A DNA stretch of 55,051 bases from Lysinibacillus fusiformis. GTDB lineage: Bacteria > Bacillota > Bacilli > Bacillales_A > Planococcaceae. The stretch lies in the NCBI RefSeq assembly GCF_003049525.1, contig NZ_PYWL01000019.1, positions 1-55,051 on the forward strand, in the 5' to 3' direction. The notes beneath the pieces were generated by a model, which had not been told where the DNA came from, ran no database searches, and was given only the letters and a program-made list of their open reading frames with translations. Below, one piece after another: positions 8,673-16,598 of the stretch. The position numbers and the translations under genes are program-made. Positions within the stretch are counted from its first letter, which is position 1. Every line of letters starts with the position of its first letter.

Positions 8673-9602
8673 TTAGTCTTCAAATTGATAGAGAGGTGTT
8701 GATAGATAACGTTCACCATTCGAAGGAACAATAGCAAGGACATTTGAACCCTTACCTAAACGTTTTGCGGCTTCAATTGCAGCATAGATCGCAGCGCCTG
8801 ACGATATACCACATAAAATACCTTCTTCACGAGCTACTTTACGAGCTACTTCAAAAGCTACCTCGTTTTCAACAGGGAATACAGACGAATAAATCTCTGT
8901 ATCTAAAACTGTTGGCACAAACCCTGCTCCAATCCCTTGAATTTTATGAGGGCCAGGCTGACCACCAGAAAGAACAGGCGAATCTTTTGGCTCTACAGCG
9001 ATAATTTCAACATTGGGATACTTTTCTTTTAATACGGCACCTGCACCTGTAATAGTACCACCAGTACCAACTCCAGCTACAAATGCATCTAGTGTTAAGC
9101 CATCGAATGCTTCAACAATTTCAGGGCCTGTAGTTAGGCGGTGAATAACAGCATTCGCTGGGTTCGTGAATTGTTGTGGTAGGAAATAGCCATGCTCTGC
9201 AGATAATTCTTCTGCTTTAGCAATAGCGCCTTTCATACCCGCTGGTCCAGGAGTCAATACAAGATCCGCACCATAAGCACGAAGTAAGTTTCGTCGCTCT
9301 AAGCTCATTGTTTCTGGCATCACTAAAATTGCTTTATAGCCTTTAGCAGCAGCAATCATAGCAAGACCAATACCTGTATTACCAGATGTCGGCTCGATAA
9401 TCGTACCACCTGGTTGTAATGTTCCATCTTTTTCTGCCGCTTCAATCATGGCTAACGCTAAACGGTCTTTCACTGAGCTTCCCGGATTAAAATATTCTAA
9501 TTTTACATAAACAGTACCTTCATTTTCACTTGTTGCATGATTTAATTTAACGATTGGTGTTTTACCAACTAATTCAGCTATCGAGTTCGCTAATCTACTC
9601 AT
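8673..9602 (-). CDS. cysK: Cysteine synthase A (O-acetylserine sulfhydrylase)
   Basis: CysK makes cysteine from O-acetylserine and sulfide. The 309-aa protein has the PLP lysine in NPGSSVKDR (K45), the EPTSGNTGIG substrate loop, GVGTGGTITG that cups the PLP phosphate, and the C-terminal GISSGAA motif. It starts at ATG after GGGAGTGG. It has its own promoter (9655-9684) and terminator, so it forms a single-gene unit between yacD and pabB, as in B. subtilis. In B. subtilis cysK is repressed by CymR with CysK as partner. I could not identify a convincing CymR operator here. Confidence 0.96.
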   Translation of the reverse strand: MSRLANSIAELVGKTPIVKLNHATSENEGTVYVKLEYFNPGSSVKDRLALAMIEAAEKDGTLQPGGTIIEPTSGNTGIGLAMIAAAKGYKAILVMPETMSLERRNLLRAYGADLVLTPGPAGMKGAIAKAEELSAEHGYFLPQQFTNPANAVIHRLTTGPEIVEAFDGLTLDAFVAGVGTGGTITGAGAVLKEKYPNVEIIAVEPKDSPVLSGGQPGPHKIQGIGAGFVPTVLDTEIYSSVFPVENEVAFEVARKVAREEGILCGISSGAAIYAAIEAAKRLGKGSNVLAIVPSNGERYLSTPLYQFED

Positions 9603-9654
9603 TTAATAATCCACTCCCAATCCCTACTATTTTTATAGGTTTTACTTATTTTGT

Positions 9655-9684
9655 ATTTTATCAATTTTTCCATTCGATTGTCAA
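9655..9684 (-). promoter_or_regulatory. cysK promoter (sigma-A)
   Basis: The minus strand has TTGACA (9679-9684), an 18-bp spacer and TAAAAT (9655-9660), 53 bp upstream of the cysK ATG. Confidence 0.85.
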
Positions 9685-9769
9685 TAAATAAAACTTGTAT
9701 TTTCAGAATATTTATCTACTGTCAATGGATGGCGCCTTTGCTAGTCCATCAAACATCGCATAAAGACAA

Positions 9770-9870
9770 AAAGAATCTGCACCATTTGTCGGGTAAGTCC
9801 ATTCTGATGACATCCACTGTCTGCAAGTTTTTTAGACTTATGCTACCCGCAAAGAACTTGCAGATTCTTT
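9770..9870. repeat. 101-bp structured palindromic element, possible complex terminator
   Basis: Twelve-base perfect terminal inverted repeats (AAAGAATCTGCA and TGCAGATTCTTT) close a long imperfect hairpin. Further nested pairs are TTTG/CAAA, CGGGTA/TACCCG, AGTC/GACT and a small GACA/TGTC hairpin. An alternative 10-bp pairing also exists (TCTGCAAGTT with AACTTGCAGA) that competes for the outer arm. On the minus strand the structure starts seven bases after the yacD stop and ends in TTTTTG, so it may terminate yacD. Its size and branching are unusual for a simple terminator. A small non-autonomous element or regulatory RNA are alternatives. Confidence 0.6.
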
Positions 9871-9876
9871 CATTTA

Positions 9877-10848
9877 TTATTTTTCTTTTTTAGATTCTCC
9901 ATAATACCATGTAGCATTAAATTCAGACCAAAACGCTTCAGGTGTAACAGATTGTGGCAACTGCTCTAAAGCTAATTCACGCTCGATATGTTCTTTCACA
10001 TCGTCATATGTAAAGGATTGTCCCTCTAAAACCTCTTGCACCTGTACAATGCCATAATGACCATTATCTAACTTAAAGGCTTTACTTACCTCATTTGCCT
10101 TTGTAGATTTCACAGCATTAATAATGGCAGGATCCACGTTTTCCTGATTTTCCGTCAGGAAGCCAACGTCTCCCCCTAAACTCGCCGAAGCACTATCTAA
10201 GGAAATCTCACGGGCTAGCACTGAAAAATCAGAGCCATTTTTTAACTCACCCAGCGCCTCATCAGCCGCTTTCTTGGCGTCAACCTCAATAAAATTGGTA
10301 CGATAGCTTGTTTTTGTATTGTATAGTCCTTGATTTTCCTCATAGTACTTTTCAATACTCTCTTCACTTATCACTACATCTTTTGTGAGTACCTTATCTA
10401 AAATAAGTTGTGAACGAATTTTTTGGCGTAGTTGCTCCGCTGAGAGATTTTGCATTGCTGTATCAAATTTATCTTGAGCAGAACGCATTAAGGCTAATTC
10501 GAGATCAATTTCTTGATCAGTAACTTTAATTTTATATGTCTTTGCTGCCTTTTCCATTACAGATTCATTGACTAAATTTTGTAGTGTTTCTTTGCCATAT
10601 CGCTCTTCCATAGCAATCATCCACTCTTGGCGCGTGATAACATCCCCGTCAATGGCAGCGACTTGTTCATCGCTACCAATTTCCTGACTTTTATTTGGGA
10701 TAGCCCATGCAATGAACCATAAAATATTACCTAATAACAATACCGCAATGACAGACAGAGCTGGTTTTGTTTTTAAACGGCGCTGTAGTAAAGGGGTTTG
10801 GTTTGGTGTTGTAGTGGCAGAAGGTCGTCTATTACGATTTGAGCTCAT
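9877..10848 (-). CDS. yacD: Membrane-anchored PpiC-type peptidyl-prolyl isomerase (YacD/PrsA-like)
   Basis: The 323-aa protein has a short basic cytoplasmic N-terminus and a single hydrophobic segment at about residues 30-50. An extracytoplasmic SurA/PrsA-like N-domain follows, with VAAIDGDVITRQEW and a helical region, and then a parvulin (rotamase) domain at about 180-275 with DFSVLAREIS and LGGDVGFLTE. Such proteins assist folding outside the membrane. There is no lipobox cysteine, so it is a membrane-anchored relative rather than a PrsA lipoprotein. It begins at ATG one codon inside the longest frame and overlaps the end of hslO by 17 bp. Order coaX-hslO-yacD-cysK matches B. subtilis. Confidence 0.9.
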   Translation of the reverse strand: MSSNRNRRPSATTTPNQTPLLQRRLKTKPALSVIAVLLLGNILWFIAWAIPNKSQEIGSDEQVAAIDGDVITRQEWMIAMEERYGKETLQNLVNESVMEKAAKTYKIKVTDQEIDLELALMRSAQDKFDTAMQNLSAEQLRQKIRSQLILDKVLTKDVVISEESIEKYYEENQGLYNTKTSYRTNFIEVDAKKAADEALGELKNGSDFSVLAREISLDSASASLGGDVGFLTENQENVDPAIINAVKSTKANEVSKAFKLDNGHYGIVQVQEVLEGQSFTYDDVKEHIERELALEQLPQSVTPEAFWSEFNATWYYGESKKEK

Positions 10849-11713
10849 CAATAAACCCTTCTAACTCTTCTTTTGAAAAATGATAGGTCTCTAAGCAGAA
10901 ATGACATTGTGCATCTGCACTGTCATCCTCTTCAATCATTTCTTTAATTTCAGCTATTCCTAGACCTAAAATTGCTGCACCAAACCGCTCTTTTGAACAT
11001 TGACATTTAAATTCAACAGGCATGGAATCTAAAATTTGTAGATGGCCATTTCCTAATACAGCTTCTAAAATTTGCTCAGGTGTAAAGCCTTTTTCAATCA
11101 TTTTCGAAACTGGCTCTATTGTAGCAAGATGCTGTTCGATTTCATTGATTGTTTCCTCTTCACAGCCTGGCATTAATTGCAGAATAAATCCTCCTGCAGC
11201 AAGAATTGTGTTGTCCGGATTAACTAATACGCCTAAACCAACTGATGAAGGTACTTGCTCAGACGTAGCGAAATAATAAGTAAAATCTTCAGCAATTTCA
11301 CCTGAAACAATTGGTGTTTGGCCTGAAAACATATCTCGCAAACCAAGATCCTTAACAATTGTTAGAGCTCCTTCAGTCCCAACGCCTGCTCGCACATCTA
11401 GCTTACCTTGCTCGTTTAAATCGAAATGAACATGAGGATTCGTGACAAATCCACGTACTTCTCCACGTGCATTACTATCGATTACCATTGGACCAATCGG
11501 ACCATTACCCTCAATCTTGATTGTAATCTTCTCTTCACCTTTTAACATAGCACCCATCATTACAGCCGCTGTCATAGAGCGCCCTAGAGCAGCTGATACA
11601 ACTGGCCATGTATCGTGACGACGTTGTGCTTCTCCAACTGTTGCTGTTGTACGGGCTGCAAATACACGTACCTGTCCATTAAATCCTAAACCTCTAACTA
11701 AATAATCATTCAT
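10832..11713 (-). CDS. hslO: Redox-regulated chaperone Hsp33
   Basis: Hsp33 is a cytoplasmic holdase activated by oxidation. The 293-aa protein carries the C-terminal zinc and redox switch with four cysteines, CQC (C237, C239) and CHFC (C270, C273), separated by 30 residues as the family requires. The core holds ARTTATVGEAQ and MGAMLKGEEK. The longest frame extends six codons further, but the ATG at 11713 (MNDYLVRGLGF) has the GAGGGAC Shine-Dalgarno and matches the family start. It follows coaX by 21 bp and overlaps yacD, so these three genes are probably one operon. Confidence 0.95.
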   Translation of the reverse strand: MNDYLVRGLGFNGQVRVFAARTTATVGEAQRRHDTWPVVSAALGRSMTAAVMMGAMLKGEEKITIKIEGNGPIGPMVIDSNARGEVRGFVTNPHVHFDLNEQGKLDVRAGVGTEGALTIVKDLGLRDMFSGQTPIVSGEIAEDFTYYFATSEQVPSSVGLGVLVNPDNTILAAGGFILQLMPGCEEETINEIEQHLATIEPVSKMIEKGFTPEQILEAVLGNGHLQILDSMPVEFKCQCSKERFGAAILGLGIAEIKEMIEEDDSADAQCHFCLETYHFSKEELEGFIDELKS

Positions 11714-11734
11714 AAATGAAATGTCCCTCATTTC

Positions 11735-12502
11735 TTATTGGTTACGTTTATACAGTTTATATAAACCCTTTAACGTTAAAAACGGATCCACAACATCAAT
11801 AATTTGCGTTTCCCCTGCAATTAGATTTGCTAATCCACCTGTAGCAATTACTAATGGCTCCTCTTTACTTTGTCCCTTCATCCGATTAACAATGCCCTCA
11901 ACTTGTCCTACGAAGCCATAAAAAATTCCGGCCTGCATGGCGGAAACGGTTGTTTTTCCTACAATATGTGTAGGTCTTAATATTTCAATACGCGGCAATC
12001 TAGCAGCCTGAGTATAAAGAGCCTCTGTCGAAATGGTTATACCTGGCGCAATCGCACCACCCATATAGTCGCCTTTTTCATTTAAATAACAATAAGTTGT
12101 TGCTGTACCAAAATCAACTATAATACAAGGTGCTTTATATAAGTCTAAAGCTGCTATAGCGTTAACAATACGGTCTGAACCAACCTCTCGAGGATTTTCG
12201 TATTTAATATTCAAACCCGTTTTAACACCAGGACCCACTACTAGAGGTTTTTTTCGAAAATACTTCTGACACATTGCCTCTAATGAATACATAATTGGTG
12301 GCACAACTGAGGATATAATAATGCCCGTAATTTGTTCAAATGAAATACCTGCATGATTAAAAAACGAAAGAACTTGCATAGCATATTCATCTTCTGTTTT
12401 ATAAAGGTCTGTCACCATACGCCAATGGAAGGCTAATTGTTCGTTGTCATCATAAACCCCTAACACAATATTAGAATTCCCTGCATCTAAAACTAAAATC
12501 AT
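11735..12502 (-). CDS. coaX: Type III pantothenate kinase
   Basis: CoaX phosphorylates pantothenate, the first step of coenzyme A synthesis. The 255-aa protein is of the ASKHA fold, with the phosphate-1 loop LDAGNSN at the N-terminus, the VGSDRIVNA motif, DFGTATTY (phosphate-2) and GGAIAPG. The ATG at 12502 follows GGGGGTG by six bases, while the longest frame starts five codons earlier within that Shine-Dalgarno. The gene heads coaX-hslO-yacD. A 7-bp inverted repeat lies over its likely promoter. Confidence 0.95.
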   Translation of the reverse strand: MILVLDAGNSNIVLGVYDDNEQLAFHWRMVTDLYKTEDEYAMQVLSFFNHAGISFEQITGIIISSVVPPIMYSLEAMCQKYFRKKPLVVGPGVKTGLNIKYENPREVGSDRIVNAIAALDLYKAPCIIVDFGTATTYCYLNEKGDYMGGAIAPGITISTEALYTQAARLPRIEILRPTHIVGKTTVSAMQAGIFYGFVGQVEGIVNRMKGQSKEEPLVIATGGLANLIAGETQIIDVVDPFLTLKGLYKLYKRNQ

Positions 12503-12523
12503 GGTTGACACCCCCATATCATC

Positions 12524-12553
12524 ATTGTAACTTTCGCCAACCTACTGTTACAA
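12524..12553 (-). promoter_or_regulatory. Possible coaX promoter overlaid by an inverted repeat
   Basis: The minus strand has TTGTAA (12548-12553), an 18-bp spacer and TACAAT (12524-12529), which is a moderate sigma-A match. The same bases form a perfect inverted repeat TTGTAAC/GTTACAA (12547-12553 and 12525-12531). The implied leader would be very short, so the promoter call is tentative. Confidence 0.4.
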
Positions 12554-12641
12554 CTTACATTATCCATCTAACTTAAAGTTAAAACACTTTAGAAAATGAT
12601 ACCATACTTTTTATGCTAGGAAATAGTATTCCAACCTTCTA

Positions 12642-12673
12642 AAAAAAGAGCATCCTCAGCTAGGACGCTCCTT
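12642..12673 (-). terminator. Terminator of the aldo/keto reductase gene
   Basis: On the minus strand GAGCGTCC pairs with GGATGCTC (one G-T pair) around a 7-nt loop, followed by TTTTTTT, directly after the gene's stop codon. Confidence 0.88.
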
Positions 12674-12680
12674 AAAAAAA

Positions 12681-13514
12681 TTATTTGAAATTAAATTTTT
12701 CCGGATCTGGACCACAGCGTAGACCATCATTTAAAGCATCCAGTTGAGCCATTTCACCATCTGTTAATGTAAAGTCAAAAACATCAAGATTCTCCACCAT
12801 ACGAGTGGCTGTCATCGTTTTTGGGATAGTTACAACGTTGTGCTGTACATCGTAGCGTAATACGATTTGAGCAGGCGTTTTGCCATATTTAGATGCTAAC
12901 TCTTGAATCAATGCTTCCTCCAATAAGGCGCCGTTCATTAAAGGAGACCAAGCCTCTACTTGGATGTCCTTGTCTGTACAATAAGCACGTACTTCCACTT
13001 GCGTTAAATGTGGATGGAATTCGATTTGATTAATAACAGGAATAACCGTAGTTTCATTCAAAAGTTTTTCTAAATGTTGTACATGGAAGTTACTAACACC
13101 AATTGAACGCACACGACCATCTTGATAAATCTTTTCCAGTGCCTTATAGACATCTACATAATTTGTATCAATGCCTGGCCAATGTACTAAATATAGATCC
13201 AAATAGTCTAATCCTATTTTCTCTAAACTACTATCATAAGCGGCAAGTGTTTCTTCATAGGAAAGTCCATCGTTCCAAACTTTAGATGTTATAAATAGTT
13301 CTTCACGCGTAACCAAACCTTCTTCTATGGCTGCTCGTATCCCTCGTCCAACACTTTCTTCATTACGATATACTTGTGCCGTATCGATGCTTCGATAACC
13401 TTTCGCAATAGCCATTTTTACGGCTTCAGCTAGGTCTTCTCCTTCTGGAACACGAAATACACCGTAACCAACCAAAGGCATTTTAAGTCCATTATTCAAC
13501 GTTACAGTTCCCAT
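12681..13514 (-). CDS. Aldo/keto reductase
   Basis: This 277-aa protein is a cytoplasmic NADPH-dependent aldo/keto reductase of the AKR5/YtbE-YvgN type. The catalytic tetrad is intact: D44 and Y49 in SIDTAQVYRNE, K78 in TSKVW and H111 in LYLVHWPG. The GVSNF and QIEFHPH segments and the C-terminal PKTMTATRMVEN coenzyme site are also present. The substrate cannot be read from sequence; methylglyoxal or other aldehydes are typical for relatives. It begins at ATG after AGGAG and has its own terminator. In B. subtilis ftsH is followed directly by coaX (yacB), so this gene is an insertion into an otherwise conserved order. Confidence 0.93.
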   Translation of the reverse strand: MGTVTLNNGLKMPLVGYGVFRVPEGEDLAEAVKMAIAKGYRSIDTAQVYRNEESVGRGIRAAIEEGLVTREELFITSKVWNDGLSYEETLAAYDSSLEKIGLDYLDLYLVHWPGIDTNYVDVYKALEKIYQDGRVRSIGVSNFHVQHLEKLLNETTVIPVINQIEFHPHLTQVEVRAYCTDKDIQVEAWSPLMNGALLEEALIQELASKYGKTPAQIVLRYDVQHNVVTIPKTMTATRMVENLDVFDFTLTDGEMAQLDALNDGLRCGPDPEKFNFK

Positions 13515-13630
13515 GCGAAAACACTCCTATCCATTTGTCTTTACAAATACATCTTGTCTCCACCATTTGTGCGAAGTCATATGTAGCTGTCTTCCACTAA
13601 TATCCTAATGCTTTTTCATAATAAAAGGCA

Positions 13631-13672
13631 AAGAAAAAGACTGTTTACTCATTTTGCAGTAAACAGTCTTTC
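13631..13672 (-). terminator. Terminator of ftsH
   Basis: The minus strand carries AAGACTGTTTACT, an 8-nt loop and AGTAAACAGTCTT, followed by TTTCTTT. It lies a few bases after the ftsH stop. Confidence 0.92.
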
Positions 13673-13676
13673 CAAT

Positions 13677-15707
13677 TTATTCACGTTTTTCGTCGATACC
13701 CTTAGGTGGTTCATTTGATTCCTTGCCTTCTTTTGCAAGGTCTAAAGTTGTTGGGTTTGGCTCTTTACTTAATAGCTCTTTTTCAACAACTGGCTCACCA
13801 ATCGTATCTAATGTTGGCTTCGTTTCCACTTTCGGAGTGTTATTCCCCTCAATTTTTTCGACAGCCTCTGGTGCTGGTAAAACACCATGATCACGTAAAT
13901 GCTCGATTTCCTGCGCATTTAATGTTTCTTTCTCCATTAACGTGTTAGCAATTAAATCAAGTAACTCACGATTCTCTGTTAGGATACGTTTCGTACGCTC
14001 ATATTGCGTATCAATAATTTTTTGCATTTCTTTATCAATTTCATAAGCTATAGAATCAGAGTAATTTTGGTCCGAATTAAAGTCGCGGCCAAGGAATACA
14101 TTTCCACCCTGACTTGAACCGAATTGCATTGCACCAAGATTTTCACTCATTCCATATTCAGTAACCATAGCTCGTGCGATACTTGTAACCTTTTGGAAGT
14201 CGTTATGTGCCCCCGTAGAGACTTCACCAAGAACGATTTCTTCAGCTACGCGACCACCAAGCAGTCCAGCAATACGGTCTAAAAGCTCTTGTCTTGTTGT
14301 AAAGAAACGTTCTTCCTTCGGTAACATAATAGCATATCCACCCGCTTGACCACGTGGAACAATTGTTACTTTGTGAACTGTATCCGCTTCATCAAGTTCT
14401 AGACCAACAACTACGTGACCAGCTTCGTGGAAGGATACAAGTTTTTTCTCTTTGGCTGAATATACTCGGCTCGCTTTAGCTGGACCAGCGATTACACGGT
14501 CAGAAGCTTCATCGATATCTGCCATATTGATGGTACGTTTACTTTTACGAGCGGCTACAAGAGCAGCTTCATTTAGTAAATTTTCTAAATCGGCACCTGA
14601 GAAACCTGGCGTACGTTGTGCAACTGCTGCTAAATCAACTGTATCTGCTAAAGGCTTGTTACGTGCATGTACCTTAAGAATCGCCTCACGTCCTTTTACA
14701 TCAGAATGTCCTACTGTAATTTGACGGTCAAAACGACCTGGACGTAATAATGCTTTATCTAAAATATCTGGTCTGTTTGTTGCAGCGATGATAATAATAC
14801 CCTCGTTTGCCCCGAAACCATCCATTTCAACTAGCAACTGGTTCAGTGTTTGTTCACGCTCGTCATGACCCCCGCCTAGACCAGCGCCACGTTGACGACC
14901 AACTGCATCAATCTCATCTATAAAGATAATACATGGTGCGTTTTTCTTTGCATTTTCGAATAGATCTCGGACACGTGATGCACCGACACCGACAAACATT
15001 TCTACAAAGTCAGAACCTGAAATTGAGAAGAATGGAACGCCTGCTTCGCCTGCCACAGCACGTGCAAGTAATGTTTTACCTGTACCTGGAGGACCTACAA
15101 GTAAGATACCTTTTGGAATACGTGCACCAATCTCTGTGAATTTACGATGGTCTTTTAAGAAGTCTACAACTTCTACAAGCTCTGCTTTCTCTTCATCAGC
15201 ACCCGCTACATCTGTAAAACGAACCTTTTTCTTTTGGTCATCATAAAGTTTAGCTTTACTCTTACCAAAGCTCATCACTTTATTACCGCCACCTTGAGAT
15301 TGGCTCATTAGGAAGAAGAACAAGAAAATGATGATAATGAAAGGGATGATTCCTGTAAAGAATTGAATCCATCCACTCGTTTCTGGCGCTGCTAAATATT
15401 TAATATTACTATTTTTTTCCTTAGCAGCCTCATCGATGCGATCCATTAATGATTGGTTATCTCGAGGGATGTTCACTGTAAAGCTTTGACCCTTTTCATA
15501 ACCTTTTAATGTACCTTCTACGACATAAACTGATTTATCAGGTTGAATTGTAGCACTTGTTATTTCTTTCTTATCTAGAGCTTGTTGGAACTCATGATAA
15601 GTTAACTCTTTCGTTGGTGAATTGCCACCGTTGAAAGTACCAAAAATACCGATAATCACTAGGAAAATCAGTAGATAGAATATGGTATATCGAAATATTC
15701 GATTCAT
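13677..15707 (-). CDS. ftsH: ATP-dependent zinc metalloprotease FtsH
   Basis: FtsH is the membrane-bound AAA+ protease that degrades regulatory and misassembled membrane proteins. The 676-aa protein has two membrane segments (about 8-26 and 117-134) that bracket an extracytoplasmic domain. The AAA module follows, with Walker A GPPGTGKT (205-212), Walker B IIFIDEID (260-267) and the GRFDRQ arginine finger region. The zinc protease site is HEAGH (427-431). The C-terminal tail is long, acidic and proline-containing. The ATG at 15707 follows AGGAGG at proper distance, and the longer frame starts five codons earlier. It lies downstream of tilS-hpt as in B. subtilis. Confidence 0.97.
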   Translation of the reverse strand: MNRIFRYTIFYLLIFLVIIGIFGTFNGGNSPTKELTYHEFQQALDKKEITSATIQPDKSVYVVEGTLKGYEKGQSFTVNIPRDNQSLMDRIDEAAKEKNSNIKYLAAPETSGWIQFFTGIIPFIIIIFLFFFLMSQSQGGGNKVMSFGKSKAKLYDDQKKKVRFTDVAGADEEKAELVEVVDFLKDHRKFTEIGARIPKGILLVGPPGTGKTLLARAVAGEAGVPFFSISGSDFVEMFVGVGASRVRDLFENAKKNAPCIIFIDEIDAVGRQRGAGLGGGHDEREQTLNQLLVEMDGFGANEGIIIIAATNRPDILDKALLRPGRFDRQITVGHSDVKGREAILKVHARNKPLADTVDLAAVAQRTPGFSGADLENLLNEAALVAARKSKRTINMADIDEASDRVIAGPAKASRVYSAKEKKLVSFHEAGHVVVGLELDEADTVHKVTIVPRGQAGGYAIMLPKEERFFTTRQELLDRIAGLLGGRVAEEIVLGEVSTGAHNDFQKVTSIARAMVTEYGMSENLGAMQFGSSQGGNVFLGRDFNSDQNYSDSIAYEIDKEMQKIIDTQYERTKRILTENRELLDLIANTLMEKETLNAQEIEHLRDHGVLPAPEAVEKIEGNNTPKVETKPTLDTIGEPVVEKELLSKEPNPTTLDLAKEGKESNEPPKGIDEKRE

Positions 15708-15837
15708 CTCCAGCCTCCTCATTACAAACAGAAAAATTATAAGTAAAATCTTAACATATCATGATTTCATCATACAACGAAAAGCCCTACTTAAAAAATG
15801 TTTCGTTCATTTTTTGCTATTATCAAAACAGTTTTTA

Positions 15838-15961
15838 GGCCATCTTAATACATCCCAGCGTAATTGTACCTGTTCCATGGGCTCGAAATAGCTGAACATT
15901 GTGTCAAGATTTCGAATTATGTTAACCATAATGAAAAACACTTGACTGCGCTGGAGGCCAT
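15838..15961. repeat. Compact structured element between hpt and ftsH
   Basis: Several nested inverted repeats lie in about 120 bp: GGCC/GGCC (15838-15841, 15956-15959), CCAGCG/CGCTGG (15855-15860, 15949-15954), GTCAAG/CTTGAC (15903-15908, 15941-15946), ATTATG/CATAAT (15916-15921, 15927-15932) and TGTTC/GAACA (15871-15875, 15894-15898). GGCCAT also occurs as a direct repeat at both ends. The pattern fits a branched RNA or a small palindromic insertion. No coding potential or U-tract is seen. Confidence 0.45.
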
Positions 15962-15988
15962 AACTTTTAAAGCTGGTCGTTTTATATC

Positions 15989-16531
15989 TTAAAATGAATA
16001 AACTTCAGGTTTCAAGATACCAATATAAGGTAGGTTACGATATTTTTCAGCGTAATCTAAACCATATCCAACCACAAAGCCGTCTGGAACTTTAAAACCA
16101 ACATAATCAGCCGATAGGTTCACTTTTCGACCTGATGGTTTATCAAGTAATGTAACAATTTTAATGGATTTGGCTTTACGATATTTAAATAAGTCTACTA
16201 AATAGCTTAACGTTAAACCACTATCGATGATGTCCTCGATAATTAATACGTCACGTCCTTCAACGCTCGTATTTAAATCCTTTAAAATCTTTACTTCTCC
16301 AGATGACACGGTAGCATTGCCATAGCTAGAAACATCCATAAAATCTAGCTCAATGAAAGAATCGAAACGTTTCATGAGATCTGTCATAAATGGCATTGCT
16401 CCTTTAAGTACACCAACAGCTAATGGGAATGCATCTTTGTATTCCTCTGTTAATTGTGCACCTAGATCTGCAATTCTTTCTTGCAATTGTTCTTCTGTAA
16501 TCATTACTTTTTCGATGTCATTTTGTAACAT
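15989..16531 (-). CDS. hpt: Hypoxanthine phosphoribosyltransferase
   Basis: Hpt salvages hypoxanthine and guanine to IMP and GMP using PRPP. The 180-aa protein has the PRPP-binding loop DVLIIEDIIDSGLT (about 94-107) with its acidic pair, the VLKGAMPFMTDL segment and the C-terminal VPDGFVVGYGLDY nucleotide-base site. The ATG follows AGGAGGAA. It sits between tilS (67 bp upstream) and ftsH (281 bp downstream), the same trio as in B. subtilis, where Hpt and TilS also regulate ftsH. Confidence 0.97.
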   Translation of the reverse strand: MLQNDIEKVMITEEQLQERIADLGAQLTEEYKDAFPLAVGVLKGAMPFMTDLMKRFDSFIELDFMDVSSYGNATVSSGEVKILKDLNTSVEGRDVLIIEDIIDSGLTLSYLVDLFKYRKAKSIKIVTLLDKPSGRKVNLSADYVGFKVPDGFVVGYGLDYAEKYRNLPYIGILKPEVYSF

Positions 16532-16598
16532 ATCGATTCCTCCTCGTGATGTATCAACAAATCTTCAACCAATTACGGTGAAATATTTTACAAAGACC

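Noticed and set aside
9603..9876. T-box riboswitch upstream of cysK
   Set aside because: No AGGGTGG T-box motif or specifier stem is present, and the structured element lies upstream of the promoter rather than in the cysK leader.
9651..9893. Plus-strand 80-codon frame across the cysK promoter region
   Set aside because: It lies over the cysK promoter and the palindromic element and has no Shine-Dalgarno.
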